Made by a program: the position numbers and the translations under genes
Assembly (NCBI GenBank): GCA_016713275.1
Contig: JADJPL010000011.1
Span: 124,001-188,000 of the forward strand
Source: Haliscomenobacter sp.
GTDB taxonomy: Bacteria; Bacteroidota; Bacteroidia; Chitinophagales; Saprospiraceae
Direction of reading: 5' to 3'
Length of the DNA stretch: 64,000 nt
The notes under the pieces: generated by a model
What the model was told of the DNA's origin: nothing
The model's input: the letters and a program-made list of their open reading frames with translations, nothing else
The model's database searches: none
In this document: piece after piece, positions 8,714-17,700 of the stretch
How the letters are laid out: each line of letters begins with the position of its first letter
How positions within the stretch are numbered: the stretch's first letter is position 1

Positions 8714-10453
8714 TTAGTTGTTTTTTACGACTTTAACGAGAGCGTATTTACCCTCACTTTTTACCTTGACAAATAAAATGCCCGTATAATCAAGGTTTTG
8801 GATCTGGAGAGCATGTTTGTCCGTCACGTTGGATGATTTAGCCACCCTTAATACTCTGCCCAGCGCATCAATGATTTCAACTTCGAGCGCATTGGGCTTT
8901 TCCAGTTGTACCTCAATATTCAACACTTCAGTAAACGGATTGGGATAAACATAAACGATTGGCTTAATGTCTTCCAGGCTGCTGGTTGATACGATATTGC
9001 CAACAAAAGGATACAAGTTGAAGGATTGGCTATCAAAATAGGCTAACCTGCTGGAAATGGCTTGATTAATCCTGTTGAAATCTGTGGCCGTTATTTTTGA
9101 CGGTCGGTATCTTGCCATCAACCAAACCAAAAAACTTTCAGCAATATCCTCCCGGTCGGGAAAATCTCGCGAATAGGTAGAAATAAAAATTCCATCTTTG
9201 CTTTGGGCAGTTTTCCAGCCAGTAGAAGCTCCATGAGAAAAATCTAATGAGGTATGCGTTGCTTCATGAACGAATGTTTCTTCAAGAAATCCAGCTGCTT
9301 CATAAATAGCGGATTGTCCCGTATGAATGAGTATAGCTTTATTTCCGCCGCCAAAAACCTGCACGCCTTTGTTTATCCATATTTGGTCCACATCAATTCT
9401 TAAGCAGTTAGGCAATTGACCTATAATACGGGCATATTTTTCTGCTTCAAATCTTGCCGAATCAATCGTTCCAAATTCTGGATTAACTACGGCTTCTGAA
9501 GTAATGCCGTCATCCCAAACTACGTTAAATAAATAGGCATTAATATTTATCCAGTTATTTACTCTTCTATCATAAACTTGTCGCTGGCCACGCCCTGCAT
9601 AGGTAGTACTTTGAATAGAAGACGGATCGGATGGAGTGATGATATCAGGGTATAAAAAATTAGTTCCTCCTGTAAATAGCGGCGGCGGAGTCGAGGTTTT
9701 GTTGCCAAAAAACGGATATAAGTTAAAAGCTTGACTATCAAAATAGGCCAACCTGTTTGGAATGGTTTGAGTAATCTTGTTAAAATCTGCTGTTGATATT
9801 TTTGAAGACTTATATTTTACCATCAACCAAGGCAAAAAACTTTCAGCAATATCTTCCCTTGTAGGATTATCTCGTGCATAAGTAGAAATAAAATTTACAT
9901 CCTTGTTTTGAGCAGTAATCCAGCCAGAAGAAGCTCCATGAGAAAAATCCAGGGACGTATGCGCTGCTTCATGAACCAACGTTTCTTCAATAATTCCAGA
10001 CGCCTCATAAATAGCTGACTGTCCTGTATGGATGAGTATAGACCTGTTCCCTCCACCGAATGGTTGTACCCCTTGATGTATCCATATTTGATCCACATCT
10101 AATCTCAAGCAAAAAGGCAGCTGGCCAATTAAACGGGCATATTTTTCTGCTTCGACTTTTGCCAATTCAATCGTTCCAAATTCTGGATTAACTACAGCTT
10201 CTGAAAATACGCCATCGTTCCAAGTCACATCAAACAAATAGGCATTAATATTTACCCAGTTGTTTACTCTTCTGTCATAAACTTGTCGCTGACCTCGCCC
10301 TGCATAGGTAGTACTTTGAATAGAAGAGGAATCTGATGAGGTGATAATGTCAGGGTCAATAAAAATAGTTCCAGAATAGGGCGGAGTCTGAGCTTCTGTT
10401 TTGATCAAACTCAACACGGAAAAAGTTGCTATAAAGAAAAGGTATAATCTCAT
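8714..10453 (-). CDS. Secreted protein with duplicated HExxH domain and T9SS sorting domain
   Basis: Exported protein of 579 residues that I do not recognise as a named family. A signal peptide (MRLYLFFIATFSVLSLIKTEA) is followed by two nearly identical domains of about 235 residues (33-265 and 269-500) and a T9SS sorting domain (YVYPNPFTEVLNIEVQL onward). Each copy carries a zinc-metallopeptidase-like motif: HEAAHTSLDFSHG (161-173) and HEATHTSLDFSHG (396-408). The Asp or second His after HExxH may be the third ligand; the spacing does not fit the metzincin HExxHxxGxxH. The DNA is clearly more AT-rich than its neighbours and the gene sits among repeat elements, suggesting recent acquisition. 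Peptidase activity is inferred only. Confidence 0.8.
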   Translation of the reverse strand: MRLYLFFIATFSVLSLIKTEAQTPPYSGTIFIDPDIITSSDSSSIQSTTYAGRGQRQVYDRRVNNWVNINAYLFDVTWNDGVFSEAVVNPEFGTIELAKVEAEKYARLIGQLPFCLRLDVDQIWIHQGVQPFGGGNRSILIHTGQSAIYEASGIIEETLVHEAAHTSLDFSHGASSGWITAQNKDVNFISTYARDNPTREDIAESFLPWLMVKYKSSKISTADFNKITQTIPNRLAYFDSQAFNLYPFFGNKTSTPPPLFTGGTNFLYPDIITPSDPSSIQSTTYAGRGQRQVYDRRVNNWININAYLFNVVWDDGITSEAVVNPEFGTIDSARFEAEKYARIIGQLPNCLRIDVDQIWINKGVQVFGGGNKAILIHTGQSAIYEAAGFLEETFVHEATHTSLDFSHGASTGWKTAQSKDGIFISTYSRDFPDREDIAESFLVWLMARYRPSKITATDFNRINQAISSRLAYFDSQSFNLYPFVGNIVSTSSLEDIKPIVYVYPNPFTEVLNIEVQLEKPNALEVEIIDALGRVLRVAKSSNVTDKHALQIQNLDYTGILFVKVKSEGKYALVKVVKNN

Positions 10454-10500
10454 AATAGGGTATTGAAAATGGTTTACAAAATCAGCAGGTCTAAAAAAGG

Positions 10501-10570
10501 ATACTATTGGACATTTTGGAAGCTAGACCTTCCAGGTTTCGAAAACCTGGAAGGTCTGGGCGCCAGGTAT
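10501..10570. mobile_element. Degenerate family A element with AGACCTTCCAGG palindrome
   Basis: The left end TACTATTGGACATTTTGG resembles the family A terminus. The core is a palindrome (10525-10557) with AGACCTTCCAGGTTT and its reverse complement, followed by GGGCGCCAGG. In reverse complement this order matches the element at 30955-31046. The right terminus is not recognisable. It lies upstream of the HExxH gene and could affect its expression. Confidence 0.6.
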
Positions 10571-10728
10571 GGAAGACTACTATTTTCTGCGGTAAGTTAA
10601 AAAGGCTTACTAACGCTGCAAAAGTGAAGTAATCCAAGGTTTTTTTTCCGTCAACTTGGTAGCATTTTCCGTCAAAATGAAGGGGGAAAGAGGAAAAAGG
10701 GCGGGCGTAGCGAAAGATCAGGCCTCCC

Positions 10729-10871
10729 CACACTACTGGACATTTTGGGCGAACCCTCAGTAACCGCCAAATTTATTTGGCGGTAGCATGGAAAAACGGA
10801 GCTCCGGCCAAATAAATTTGGCCATTACAAATGCGTCTTCCGGGCAAATGTTTAAAATGGCCAGTAGTGTG
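10729..10871. mobile_element. MITE-like element, family A, copy at 10.7 kb
   Basis: A 143-bp element bounded by CACACTACTGGACATTTT (10729-10746) and its near-perfect inverse ending CCAGTAGTGTG at 10871. The interior holds two hairpins, CCGCCAAATTTATTTGGCGG and GGCCAAATAAATTTGGCC, and no ORF. It ends 110 bp before the DUF4143 ATPase start. No transposase is present, so mobility would need help from elsewhere. Confidence 0.75.
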
Positions 10872-10981
10872 AGGCGCGGTTTTCCGGCGGGTTGCCAAAG
10901 TCAATTTTTCTGCATTATCTTGATATTTTATTTTACAAAAAGAATTACTTTGTGTTATTGTTTATAACATAAAGTAAAGTC

Positions 10982-12163
10982 ATGTACCATCGGCCAATTT
11001 TTACTGAATTAGAAAAACACCTGACGGAGCCTGAAGTAAGCGTCATCACGGGGATGCGGCGCACGGGCAAAACCACAGCCTTAAAGTACCTTTTGCAGAA
11101 AACGGCGCACGGGAACAAGCTGTATCTTGATTTGGAACGCTTGGAATACCGGCGCATTTTTACCCGTAATAGCTTCAGCGAAATGCAAGCTGACCTTGAA
11201 TTTCTAGGGTATGACTTTTCCCAAAAGGGCGTCATTGCCATAGATGAGGTTCAGTTGATCCCCGAAGTGGTTTCATTCATTAAATACTACCACGACAATT
11301 TCCCCGTAAAATTTCTGGTATCGGGTTCAAGTTCCTATTACCTTAAAAATCGAATTACCGAAAGCCTGGCGGGCAGAAAGCGGGTTTTTGAGATTTTCCC
11401 ACTCGATTTTCTGGAGTTTTTGAACTTCAAAGAGGTAGACACCATCCCATTGTTGGGGCAACGGATGAAACCATTCCGCCCCTTGGTTTTTTCCGCCTAC
11501 CAACATCATTATGAAGAATATTTGCGTTATGGCGGTTTCCCGCAGGTGGTGCTGGCCGATTCGCCGAAAAAAAAGGCGCAGGCGCTAAACGATATTCTTA
11601 ACTCTTACCTGGAGTTAGATATTAAAATATTATCCGATTACTCTGTCATAGACGACCTCTTCAAATTGGCAACCTTATTGGCAGCCCGCATTGGCAGCAA
11701 GTTAGACTACCAGAAAATCGGGGTACTGACGGGTTTGAGCAGGCATAAGGTCAAAGATTACATCCAGTTGTTTCGGGCTACCTATTTTTTGCATCTTGTC
11801 GAGCCTTACTCCCTTAGCCCCGACCGTAGTATCGCCGTACAACCCAAACTGTTTATTTCAGACAACGGTTTAGTCAACCAGTTTGCGCAGGTCAGCAGTG
11901 GCGCATTGTTTGAAAATGCCGTTGCCAACCAATTGCTCCGGCTTGGTAAGGTCAATTATTTTCAGAAAAAAACCGGACAGGAAATTGATTTTATCTTAGA
12001 TAAACAAAAGGCCATCGAAGTAAAAGAAACCCCCGGAACATTCGATCTAAAAACGCTGCAATCCAGGGCTTCAGACCTGGGCATTGATGATATTTTGCTG
12101 ATAGGCCGCTTCCCTCCGGGTATCGAATTCCATGAATTTGCATGGGGCGGCTGTATTTTTTGA
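10982..12163 (+). CDS. AAA ATPase with DUF4143 domain
   Basis: Cytosolic P-loop ATPase of 393 residues. The Walker A motif is GMRRTGKTT (about residues 24-32) and Walker B is GVIAIDEVQLIP (about 81-92), followed by a sensor-type VSGSSSYYLKNR. The C-terminal half (SNNGLVNQFAQ-type segment, FENAVANQLLR, YFQKKTGQEIDFIL, KAIEVKET) is the DUF4143 domain, which has a nuclease-like fold of unproven activity. Such proteins are scattered, often strain-specific, and sometimes suspected of roles in mobile-element conflict; that is not demonstrated. It is monocistronic, preceded by a family A element. Its stop abuts that of the convergent kinase gene without a gap (TGATCA, 12161-12166). Confidence 0.92.
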   Translation: MYHRPIFTELEKHLTEPEVSVITGMRRTGKTTALKYLLQKTAHGNKLYLDLERLEYRRIFTRNSFSEMQADLEFLGYDFSQKGVIAIDEVQLIPEVVSFIKYYHDNFPVKFLVSGSSSYYLKNRITESLAGRKRVFEIFPLDFLEFLNFKEVDTIPLLGQRMKPFRPLVFSAYQHHYEEYLRYGGFPQVVLADSPKKKAQALNDILNSYLELDIKILSDYSVIDDLFKLATLLAARIGSKLDYQKIGVLTGLSRHKVKDYIQLFRATYFLHLVEPYSLSPDRSIAVQPKLFISDNGLVNQFAQVSSGALFENAVANQLLRLGKVNYFQKKTGQEIDFILDKQKAIEVKETPGTFDLKTLQSRASDLGIDDILLIGRFPPGIEFHEFAWGGCIF

Positions 12164-13942
12164 TCACGCCTCCAGCAGCTCCGAGGGCAGCTTCCCGAAC
12201 CGCTGCTTGAAACTCCGGGAAAAATGGCGGACATCGCCATAACCCACAATGGAAGCAACTTTGGCGACGGAATCATAGCTGCGGTTTTCCAAAAAATAAC
12301 GGGCTTTAGCGAGGCGGATTTCCTGCAAATATTGTACGGGGGATAATCCCGTCAGGCGCTTCAACTGGCGCAGCAGGGAGGATTCACTCATGAGAAAATG
12401 GCGGGCCAGCTCCGGTACGGTGAGCAGATCGCTGGCGAGGTTTTCCTGCACGTGCTGTTCAAAATCTTTTAGCCAATTTTGGCCGGCTTCAGACAATGTG
12501 ACGACGGCATTTTCCCCGGAGGACTCAGCAGCGGTTTGCTCCAGACGGGCCGCCTTGTTTTTCAGCAGGTTATCGATCCGCACCAGAAGTTCCTCCTCGT
12601 CGAATGGTTTCGTGAGGTAGTCGTCCACTCCAATGCGCAGCGCTTTGAGCCTGTCCCGTGCCTCTGCCCGTGCAGTCAGCATGATGACGGGGAGGTGGCG
12701 GGTCGCGTCGCTGGATTTTAGTTTTTCGAGCAACTGGTAGCCGTCCATGACGGGCATCATGAGGTCAGAAACAATCAGCTGGATGTTGGGGGTTGACTCC
12801 AGGAAGTCGAGGGCAGCTTGCCCGTTTGGTACGGTAAAGGCTTGGTATTTTTCTTCCAAAACCAGTCGGATGTAAGCCTGCAGCTCGAAGTTGTCCTCCA
12901 CGACGAGTAGGGCAGGTTTATCGCGGACAGCGGCGGAGAGCCGGGGCGCAATGGGTTCAAGCGAACGATTGCCCGAACCTGCCGTTGCAGGAGGAGCTTC
13001 CCCGGCGAAGACCTGGCTATTCTCCTGCGAAACGACCTCCCCTTCCACCACCTCTACCGGGAATCTGACGACAAATTCGGACCCCTTGCCAATGGTACTG
13101 TAGGCCTCAATGCTCCCGCCCAATAGTCGGGCATACTCCCGGCAAAGGGCCAGCCCAATACCTGTACCGCCCTGCGCATGGGTATTCACCTGGTTGGTCT
13201 GAAAATACCGCTCGAAAATGTGGGGCAGGTCTTCGGGGTGAATGCCTTCTCCCGTGTCGGTGACGTTCAGTTGCAGGATGCCGTTTTCGAAGCGCAACCT
13301 CCCGCTGACCGTGCCTCCTCCGTGGGTGAACTTGAAGGCGTTCGAGAGCAGGTTATAGACAATTTGACGGTATTTTTCCTTGTCGAGCAGGGCAGCTGTG
13401 TTTTTGTCTACTTCGCTCTCGAAGTTGAAGTGTATCTTCTTTTGCTCTGCCAGCGACTCGAACTGGGCGAAGTAGTTGGAGAAAAAACCAGCTACCAAAA
13501 CAGGCTCCTGCTTGACAGCCACTTTGCCCGCATCCAACTTGCCCAGGTCGAGGATCTTGGAGATAAGCCGTCGCATCTCGTCGCCACCCCGATGGGCGAG
13601 CTGAACAAACTTCTCCTGCTTTTGGGTCAATTGGCTGTCCTTTTTAATAGCGGAGAGGGCGCCAAGCAGCAAGGTCAGCGGAGTGCGCAGTTCGTGACTG
13701 ATGTTGGCAAAGAAGCGGGATTTGGCGGCATCCAGGGATTTCAATTGTTCTGTCTGATGCTGAATGAGGCTGTTTTTTTTCCCCAATTCCCGCATTCCCC
13801 TGACGTGCTTGACCAAACCGGTGGCAAGACCGGCAGCGAGTAAAAGGGTAATGCCAAAAATCACCAGCAACAATTTTCTAATCTGTTTTTCGAATCGGAT
13901 GGTCTCGCCCTGCGTTTTAATTTGCCTCGCTTTTTTTTTCAT
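12164..13942 (-). CDS. Hybrid histidine kinase, C-terminal part (HisKA-HATPase-REC-AraC)
   Basis: Catalytic and output half of a one-component hybrid two-component system. In order: a transmembrane helix (residues 22-45), HisKA with FFANISHELRTPLTLLLG (phospho-accepting His83), HATPase_c with DTGEGIHPEDLPHIFERYF and GGTGIGLALCREY, a receiver domain with LIVSDLMMPVMDGYQLLEKL (phospho-Asp), and a C-terminal AraC helix-turn-helix ending FKQRFGKLPSELLEA. The ATG at 13942 lies inside a 9-A run on the coding strand. Reading eight A instead joins it in frame to the TPR ORF upstream, so it is almost certainly one gene. It would sense an envelope signal and regulate transcription directly. Confidence 0.9.
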   Translation of the reverse strand: MKKKARQIKTQGETIRFEKQIRKLLLVIFGITLLLAAGLATGLVKHVRGMRELGKKNSLIQHQTEQLKSLDAAKSRFFANISHELRTPLTLLLGALSAIKKDSQLTQKQEKFVQLAHRGGDEMRRLISKILDLGKLDAGKVAVKQEPVLVAGFFSNYFAQFESLAEQKKIHFNFESEVDKNTAALLDKEKYRQIVYNLLSNAFKFTHGGGTVSGRLRFENGILQLNVTDTGEGIHPEDLPHIFERYFQTNQVNTHAQGGTGIGLALCREYARLLGGSIEAYSTIGKGSEFVVRFPVEVVEGEVVSQENSQVFAGEAPPATAGSGNRSLEPIAPRLSAAVRDKPALLVVEDNFELQAYIRLVLEEKYQAFTVPNGQAALDFLESTPNIQLIVSDLMMPVMDGYQLLEKLKSSDATRHLPVIMLTARAEARDRLKALRIGVDDYLTKPFDEEELLVRIDNLLKNKAARLEQTAAESSGENAVVTLSEAGQNWLKDFEQHVQENLASDLLTVPELARHFLMSESSLLRQLKRLTGLSPVQYLQEIRLAKARYFLENRSYDSVAKVASIVGYGDVRHFSRSFKQRFGKLPSELLEA

Positions 13943-14894
13943 TGAGGTAACGCGCGTCTATTTCAATGGCTTTGGCGCTTTCTTTTGCCCGCATGAAATT
14001 TAACTCCACCTCGTAGCCTTTCTGTAAATAGTGCCAGGCAGAATCATGACGTTCCAACTGTCTGAACAGGCCTGCACGAAACCTATACGCCCCGAATAGG
14101 GCGGGATTCCATTTGTTTCCCGCAGCAATGGATTTTTGGGCGGCAGCAATGGTAGAATCATTAAACGCCATTGCCTTTTTTAGATCCCCATTCCGAAAAT
14201 ACTTGTCCGCGATACCCCCGAAGGCGTAACTCAGTCCTGTATAATCTTCTATTTTGATGAAAAGCGTTGCAGCTATTTTAAGGTGCTGCAAAGGATCTGG
14301 AGCATTCTTGCTGCGAAGCATATCCATTAGCAGGTGACCCCAGGCTTCCTCCAATGTCAGGTCGTAGATGGGGGCAGTTCGAAGCACCTCCCTGGCATAA
14401 TAAACGGCGGAGTCCGCATTGCTTGTGAAAACGCGGTAATAAGAACACGCCCTCATAGCATATTGTGGATAGTATGCTTGCAAGTCGTGGCGGTCAATGC
14501 CTGATTTCGCGTAATTCAGGTACTCCAGGCATTGCGAGGGGCGGCCCATGTTTTCATATAACAGGGCGAGGGCAAGGCTTGATTTAACATAGGTGTCCCA
14601 AGGCCCCTCTTTCTGGCAGGCTTCCTGCACATGCAGCAGCAAGCGCAGGGAAATCGAATCTGCGTCGTTGTGTTCTAATGCCCTCGCCAGTACCAACTGC
14701 GCCTTCAGCCCAAGCGGGGATTCGTGTTGGTTTTGCCGCTTCAAAACGTGAAGCATTTGTCTTGAAATCAGAACGGCGCTATCATTTTTGAAGGAAACGA
14801 TATAAGCCTCCGCTTGTGCAAGGAGCGAGTCTCCCTGCATTTTTTTTGAAAGTAAAAAACGGCCGGCGCTGGCGTCAGGCTGTCCGAGGAGCAT
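13917..14894 (-). CDS. Hybrid histidine kinase, N-terminal TPR sensor part (frameshifted)
   Basis: Periplasmic TPR-like sensor region of the kinase above: helical repeats such as GDLKKAMAFNDSTIAAAQKS and RHDSAWHYLQKGYEVELN, ending EIDARYLNEKK where the frame runs out at the homopolymer 13931-13939. The first ATG in this frame is 14894, but the frame stays open upstream through a convincing signal peptide (RQTKLGLWLTLAFFFAPQ) without any start codon. Adding one base to the run at 15042-15046 would connect to ATG 15055 (MVQFF...). Alternatively, shortening the 14970-14978 run would connect to ATG 14994. The full gene would span about 12164-15055, roughly 960 residues. Confidence 0.8.
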   Translation of the reverse strand: MLLGQPDASAGRFLLSKKMQGDSLLAQAEAYIVSFKNDSAVLISRQMLHVLKRQNQHESPLGLKAQLVLARALEHNDADSISLRLLLHVQEACQKEGPWDTYVKSSLALALLYENMGRPSQCLEYLNYAKSGIDRHDLQAYYPQYAMRACSYYRVFTSNADSAVYYAREVLRTAPIYDLTLEEAWGHLLMDMLRSKNAPDPLQHLKIAATLFIKIEDYTGLSYAFGGIADKYFRNGDLKKAMAFNDSTIAAAQKSIAAGNKWNPALFGAYRFRAGLFRQLERHDSAWHYLQKGYEVELNFMRAKESAKAIEIDARYLNEKKSEAN

Positions 14895-15204
14895 TTCGAC
14901 AGACTCCCAAAGCGCATTAAAGTCCTTGTCTAAGGGTTTGGGTTGGGCAAAGAAACGGCTCTGCGGCGCAAAAAAAAAGGCTAAAGTAAGCCATAAGCCG
15001 AGCTTCGTCTGCCTGAGTAGCGTTGGAAGGGTGTGGTTTTCAAAAACTGCACCATCAGGCGCAACCGCATGTTGACAAAGCCCAAGCCATTAAAACGCAT
15101 CGCTTCCAGCGCCTCACTCGAGAAGGCGGTTGCTTCCATACCCCAAGTTTAGTGCTTTTTTCAAAATTTCCAATTCAGGGATAAGGGTTCCAGAAGATAA
15201 GTTC

Positions 15205-15234
15205 CAACATCTAACATCTAACATCTAAAGTCTA
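15205..15234. repeat. Post-stop array, TTAGATG unit (array F2)
   Basis: On the minus strand the glycosylasparaginase stop TAG (15232-15234) runs directly into TTAGATG repeats of 7-bp period. Because 7 is not a multiple of 3, stops appear in all three frames. The unit resembles array F1 at 8474-8510. The remaining 15056-15204 stretch holds only a 52-codon minus-strand ORF (14981-15139) that I do not support as a gene. Confidence 0.7.
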
Positions 15235-16224
15235 AACCAGGTGGGTTGCCGGGAAGTGTTTGTTTTCCCCATGCTGAAATAAAGCGTACGAATAGCCTTT
15301 CCGCAAGCCGTACGCGCCATGATGGCCATCCCGGGCCAGGGCAAGTACACCGACCTGGACGCTGCCGTTTTCCACCTGGCCGGGGAATTTTTTGGCGATG
15401 CGGGCTACGGCTTCCTCGCACGCTTCCTGGGGCGTCGCTCCCCCGCGCATGAGTTCCACAATCATAAACGAGCTCAGGGTTTTGAGCATGAGTTCGCCTT
15501 GGCCGGTGGCGGTAGCAGCGCCAACTTCATTATCGACATACAAACCGGCGCCAATGATGGGTGAATCTCCAACCCGTCCCCGCATCTTGAACCCCCAACC
15601 GCTGGTGGTACACGCGCCGCAAATCCGGTTTTGCTGGTCCAGGGCCAGAATGCCAATCGTATCGTGGGTCGGCGGGGTATATCCGTTGTCTTTTTTCCAT
15701 TTTTCCCAGGCTTGGCGGGCAGTTTCCGTCAGGAGGTTCTGCTTTTGGAACCCTTCCGCCAGAGCAAACTGGAGGGCGCCTTCCCCGCTCAGCATCACGT
15801 GCGGGGTTTTTTCCATGACTTTTCGGGCAACAGAGACCGGGTGCAGGATATGCTCCAGGAACGTCACGCTTCCTGCATTGGAGTGTTCGTCCATGACACA
15901 GGCGTCGAGGGTGACGAAACCATCGCGGTCGGGGAACCCCCCATACCCAACGGAAGTGTCATTGGGGTCGGCCTCGGGAATCCAGGCGCCTTGTTCCGCT
16001 GCATCCAGGGCGTACCCGTTTTTGCTGAGCACATTCCAGGCGGCTTCTGTCGCTTTGCGGTTGTCCCAGGTAGCAATAGCAACCGGCCCGCCTTTGCTGG
16101 AGTTCGGGTTGTGTTTTTTGCGATAAGGAGAAAACGCCTGGGATTTGCCTGGCGCCCATAAGCCCAGGCTGGCGGCAAGCGCTGCGAGCGCGGAACGGTT
16201 CAGAAACTGTCTTCTGTTGCTCAT
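15232..16224 (-). CDS. N4-(beta-N-acetylglucosaminyl)-L-asparaginase (glycosylasparaginase)
   Basis: Ntn-hydrolase of 330 residues that cleaves the N-glycosidic Asn-GlcNAc linkage or related isoaspartyl/asparagine substrates. It matures by self-cleavage before a threonine. The cleavage site is visible as HDTIGILALD with Thr189; other family motifs are DPNDTSVGYGGFPD and GRVGDSPIIGAGLYVDNEVG. The N-terminus NRRQFLNRSALAALAASLG is twin-arginine-like, so export of the folded protein by Tat is likely. Length agrees with bacterial homologues. It is separated by 95 nt from the serine hydrolase gene upstream on the same strand. A role in scavenging glycan-derived amino acids is inferred. Confidence 0.92.
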   Translation of the reverse strand: MSNRRQFLNRSALAALAASLGLWAPGKSQAFSPYRKKHNPNSSKGGPVAIATWDNRKATEAAWNVLSKNGYALDAAEQGAWIPEADPNDTSVGYGGFPDRDGFVTLDACVMDEHSNAGSVTFLEHILHPVSVARKVMEKTPHVMLSGEGALQFALAEGFQKQNLLTETARQAWEKWKKDNGYTPPTHDTIGILALDQQNRICGACTTSGWGFKMRGRVGDSPIIGAGLYVDNEVGAATATGQGELMLKTLSSFMIVELMRGGATPQEACEEAVARIAKKFPGQVENGSVQVGVLALARDGHHGAYGLRKGYSYALFQHGENKHFPATHLV

Positions 16225-16319
16225 GTCGTTTTACCTTTAGTGAAAAGGAATGTGGATCCAAGGTACAAAAAGGCACACACTTCCCCCGATGACAGGCAAA
16301 AGGATCGGTAGAATTCTTT

Positions 16320-17492
16320 TTACTTTTTCTTTGACCCCGGTAAAGCGCTTGCTCCGGCCCCTTGCTCCGCTGCCCGAAGGGTTTCGATTAGCCTTTCAGC
16401 CACTTGGCTGGGGTTGGCCCATTCGGAGTTGCACATCACGGCAACGCCCAACTGCCGGTTGGGATAAAATTCGAAAATGGTGCGGGTTTTGGTTTGGCTG
16501 CCACTGTGCGCTACCTGAAACTCACTTCCTTCGCCCCGAACCTCAAAGCCCATTCCATAGTCCCAATCGGGCTGCCGGGTCCAAAGCGGCTGAAAGGATT
16601 CCGGACGCAGAACCTTCCGCTGCATCAAGGCCTGGACGTATTTAGCCAAGTCCATGATATTGGATTGGTACCCTCCTCCGGGGATTTTCCAACTGACATC
16701 GTCGTCTTTGCGCTGCCGGATATCCCCCTTGCGATCCCGGTAATACCCTTTGACCTCGTTGGGATTCAAATCCGTTTGGAAATCAGGTTTGAGCGACAAA
16801 AGGCCGAAAGGTTGTACGATGAACTGATGGACCAGCCCCAGATAACTCAGCCCCAGATTCGCTTGCCCAATCTGATCGACCACCGCACCGGCGAGAATAA
16901 ACCCAAAAGTAGAATACATATGGCTTGAATCGGGCATGAAGGCCAGGGGCGTGCCTTTGAAAATAGAGATGGCCTTCTGGGCGTTCCAGAGTGTGTCGGG
17001 TTTGTATTGGCGGAGGTTTTTCTTCCAGATTGGATACAGCCGGTCTAATTCGTTATAATGCCCGATCCCGCTGCGGTTTTGGAGCAACTGGCGCACCCGC
17101 ATCGTGGAGTCTGGCCAACCGGATACATAGGCATTTACAAACGTATCCATCACCAGTAGGCCTTGTTCCTGGAGCCTCGCTGCGGCTACAGAGGTCAGGG
17201 ATTTGGACATGGAGGCCCACCGGAATTCCGATTCCAGCGTAACCGGCTTTTGGCTTTCCCAATCGCTGTACCCATAGGCGTTCACGAAAGCGATTTTACC
17301 GCCCTGGATCACCGCGACCGCCATACCAATAATATCCTGGCGCCCCATTTCCCAGCGGGCAATGCTGTCGATCCGGGCGTTAAGCGCCGAATCCAGGGGC
17401 TGCTCAATCTGGGCAGCAACGGGCGTCGCCTGGGTCAGCAACAGGAGCAGCGCAGCCGCAAACGAATAGGAAAAAAGGTACCTGGTTTTCAT
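16320..17492 (-). CDS. Class C beta-lactamase-like serine hydrolase
   Basis: Exported hydrolase of 390 residues of the beta-lactamase/transpeptidase-like superfamily (COG1680). A signal peptide (MKTRYLFSYSFAAALLLLLT...) is followed by the SxxK catalytic tetrad SMSK at residues 94-97. A Tyr motif follows (GHYNE or the later YSTFGF), and an HSG box in FQVAHSGSQTK replaces the KTG triad. These features indicate an acyl-serine enzyme acting on peptides, esters or peptidoglycan fragments; true beta-lactamase activity should not be assumed. It is co-directional with the glycosylasparaginase and divergent from the exonuclease-ligase pair, sharing a 208-nt intergenic region. Confidence 0.9.
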   Translation of the reverse strand: MKTRYLFSYSFAAALLLLLTQATPVAAQIEQPLDSALNARIDSIARWEMGRQDIIGMAVAVIQGGKIAFVNAYGYSDWESQKPVTLESEFRWASMSKSLTSVAAARLQEQGLLVMDTFVNAYVSGWPDSTMRVRQLLQNRSGIGHYNELDRLYPIWKKNLRQYKPDTLWNAQKAISIFKGTPLAFMPDSSHMYSTFGFILAGAVVDQIGQANLGLSYLGLVHQFIVQPFGLLSLKPDFQTDLNPNEVKGYYRDRKGDIRQRKDDDVSWKIPGGGYQSNIMDLAKYVQALMQRKVLRPESFQPLWTRQPDWDYGMGFEVRGEGSEFQVAHSGSQTKTRTIFEFYPNRQLGVAVMCNSEWANPSQVAERLIETLRAAEQGAGASALPGSKKK

Positions 17493-17700
17493 GGATGTTC
17501 TTTGATGAAGCGTGTTTGGGAACCTATAGGCTTTTCATCGTGGGCGCGGGTAAGCGGATTTTCTCCCGGAGCCCCCAATGGTCTTGCTCCTCGGCCTTTT
17601 TAATGGCCAGCTTCTTACGTTTTGCGTCTAAAAAAGGTTTGCGATGCGCAAAATTAGTGCGAAATTGGTTCTCTCGCTGAAAAAAGAATACTTTCGAAAC

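Noticed and set aside
10491..10733. 80-codon minus-strand ORF
   Set aside because: Runs through the palindrome and the end of a family A element; no protein features.
14981..15139. Minus-strand ORF of 52 codons upstream of the histidine kinase
   Set aside because: Overlaps the likely start and signal peptide region of the kinase in another frame; it is better explained by an indel in the kinase gene.
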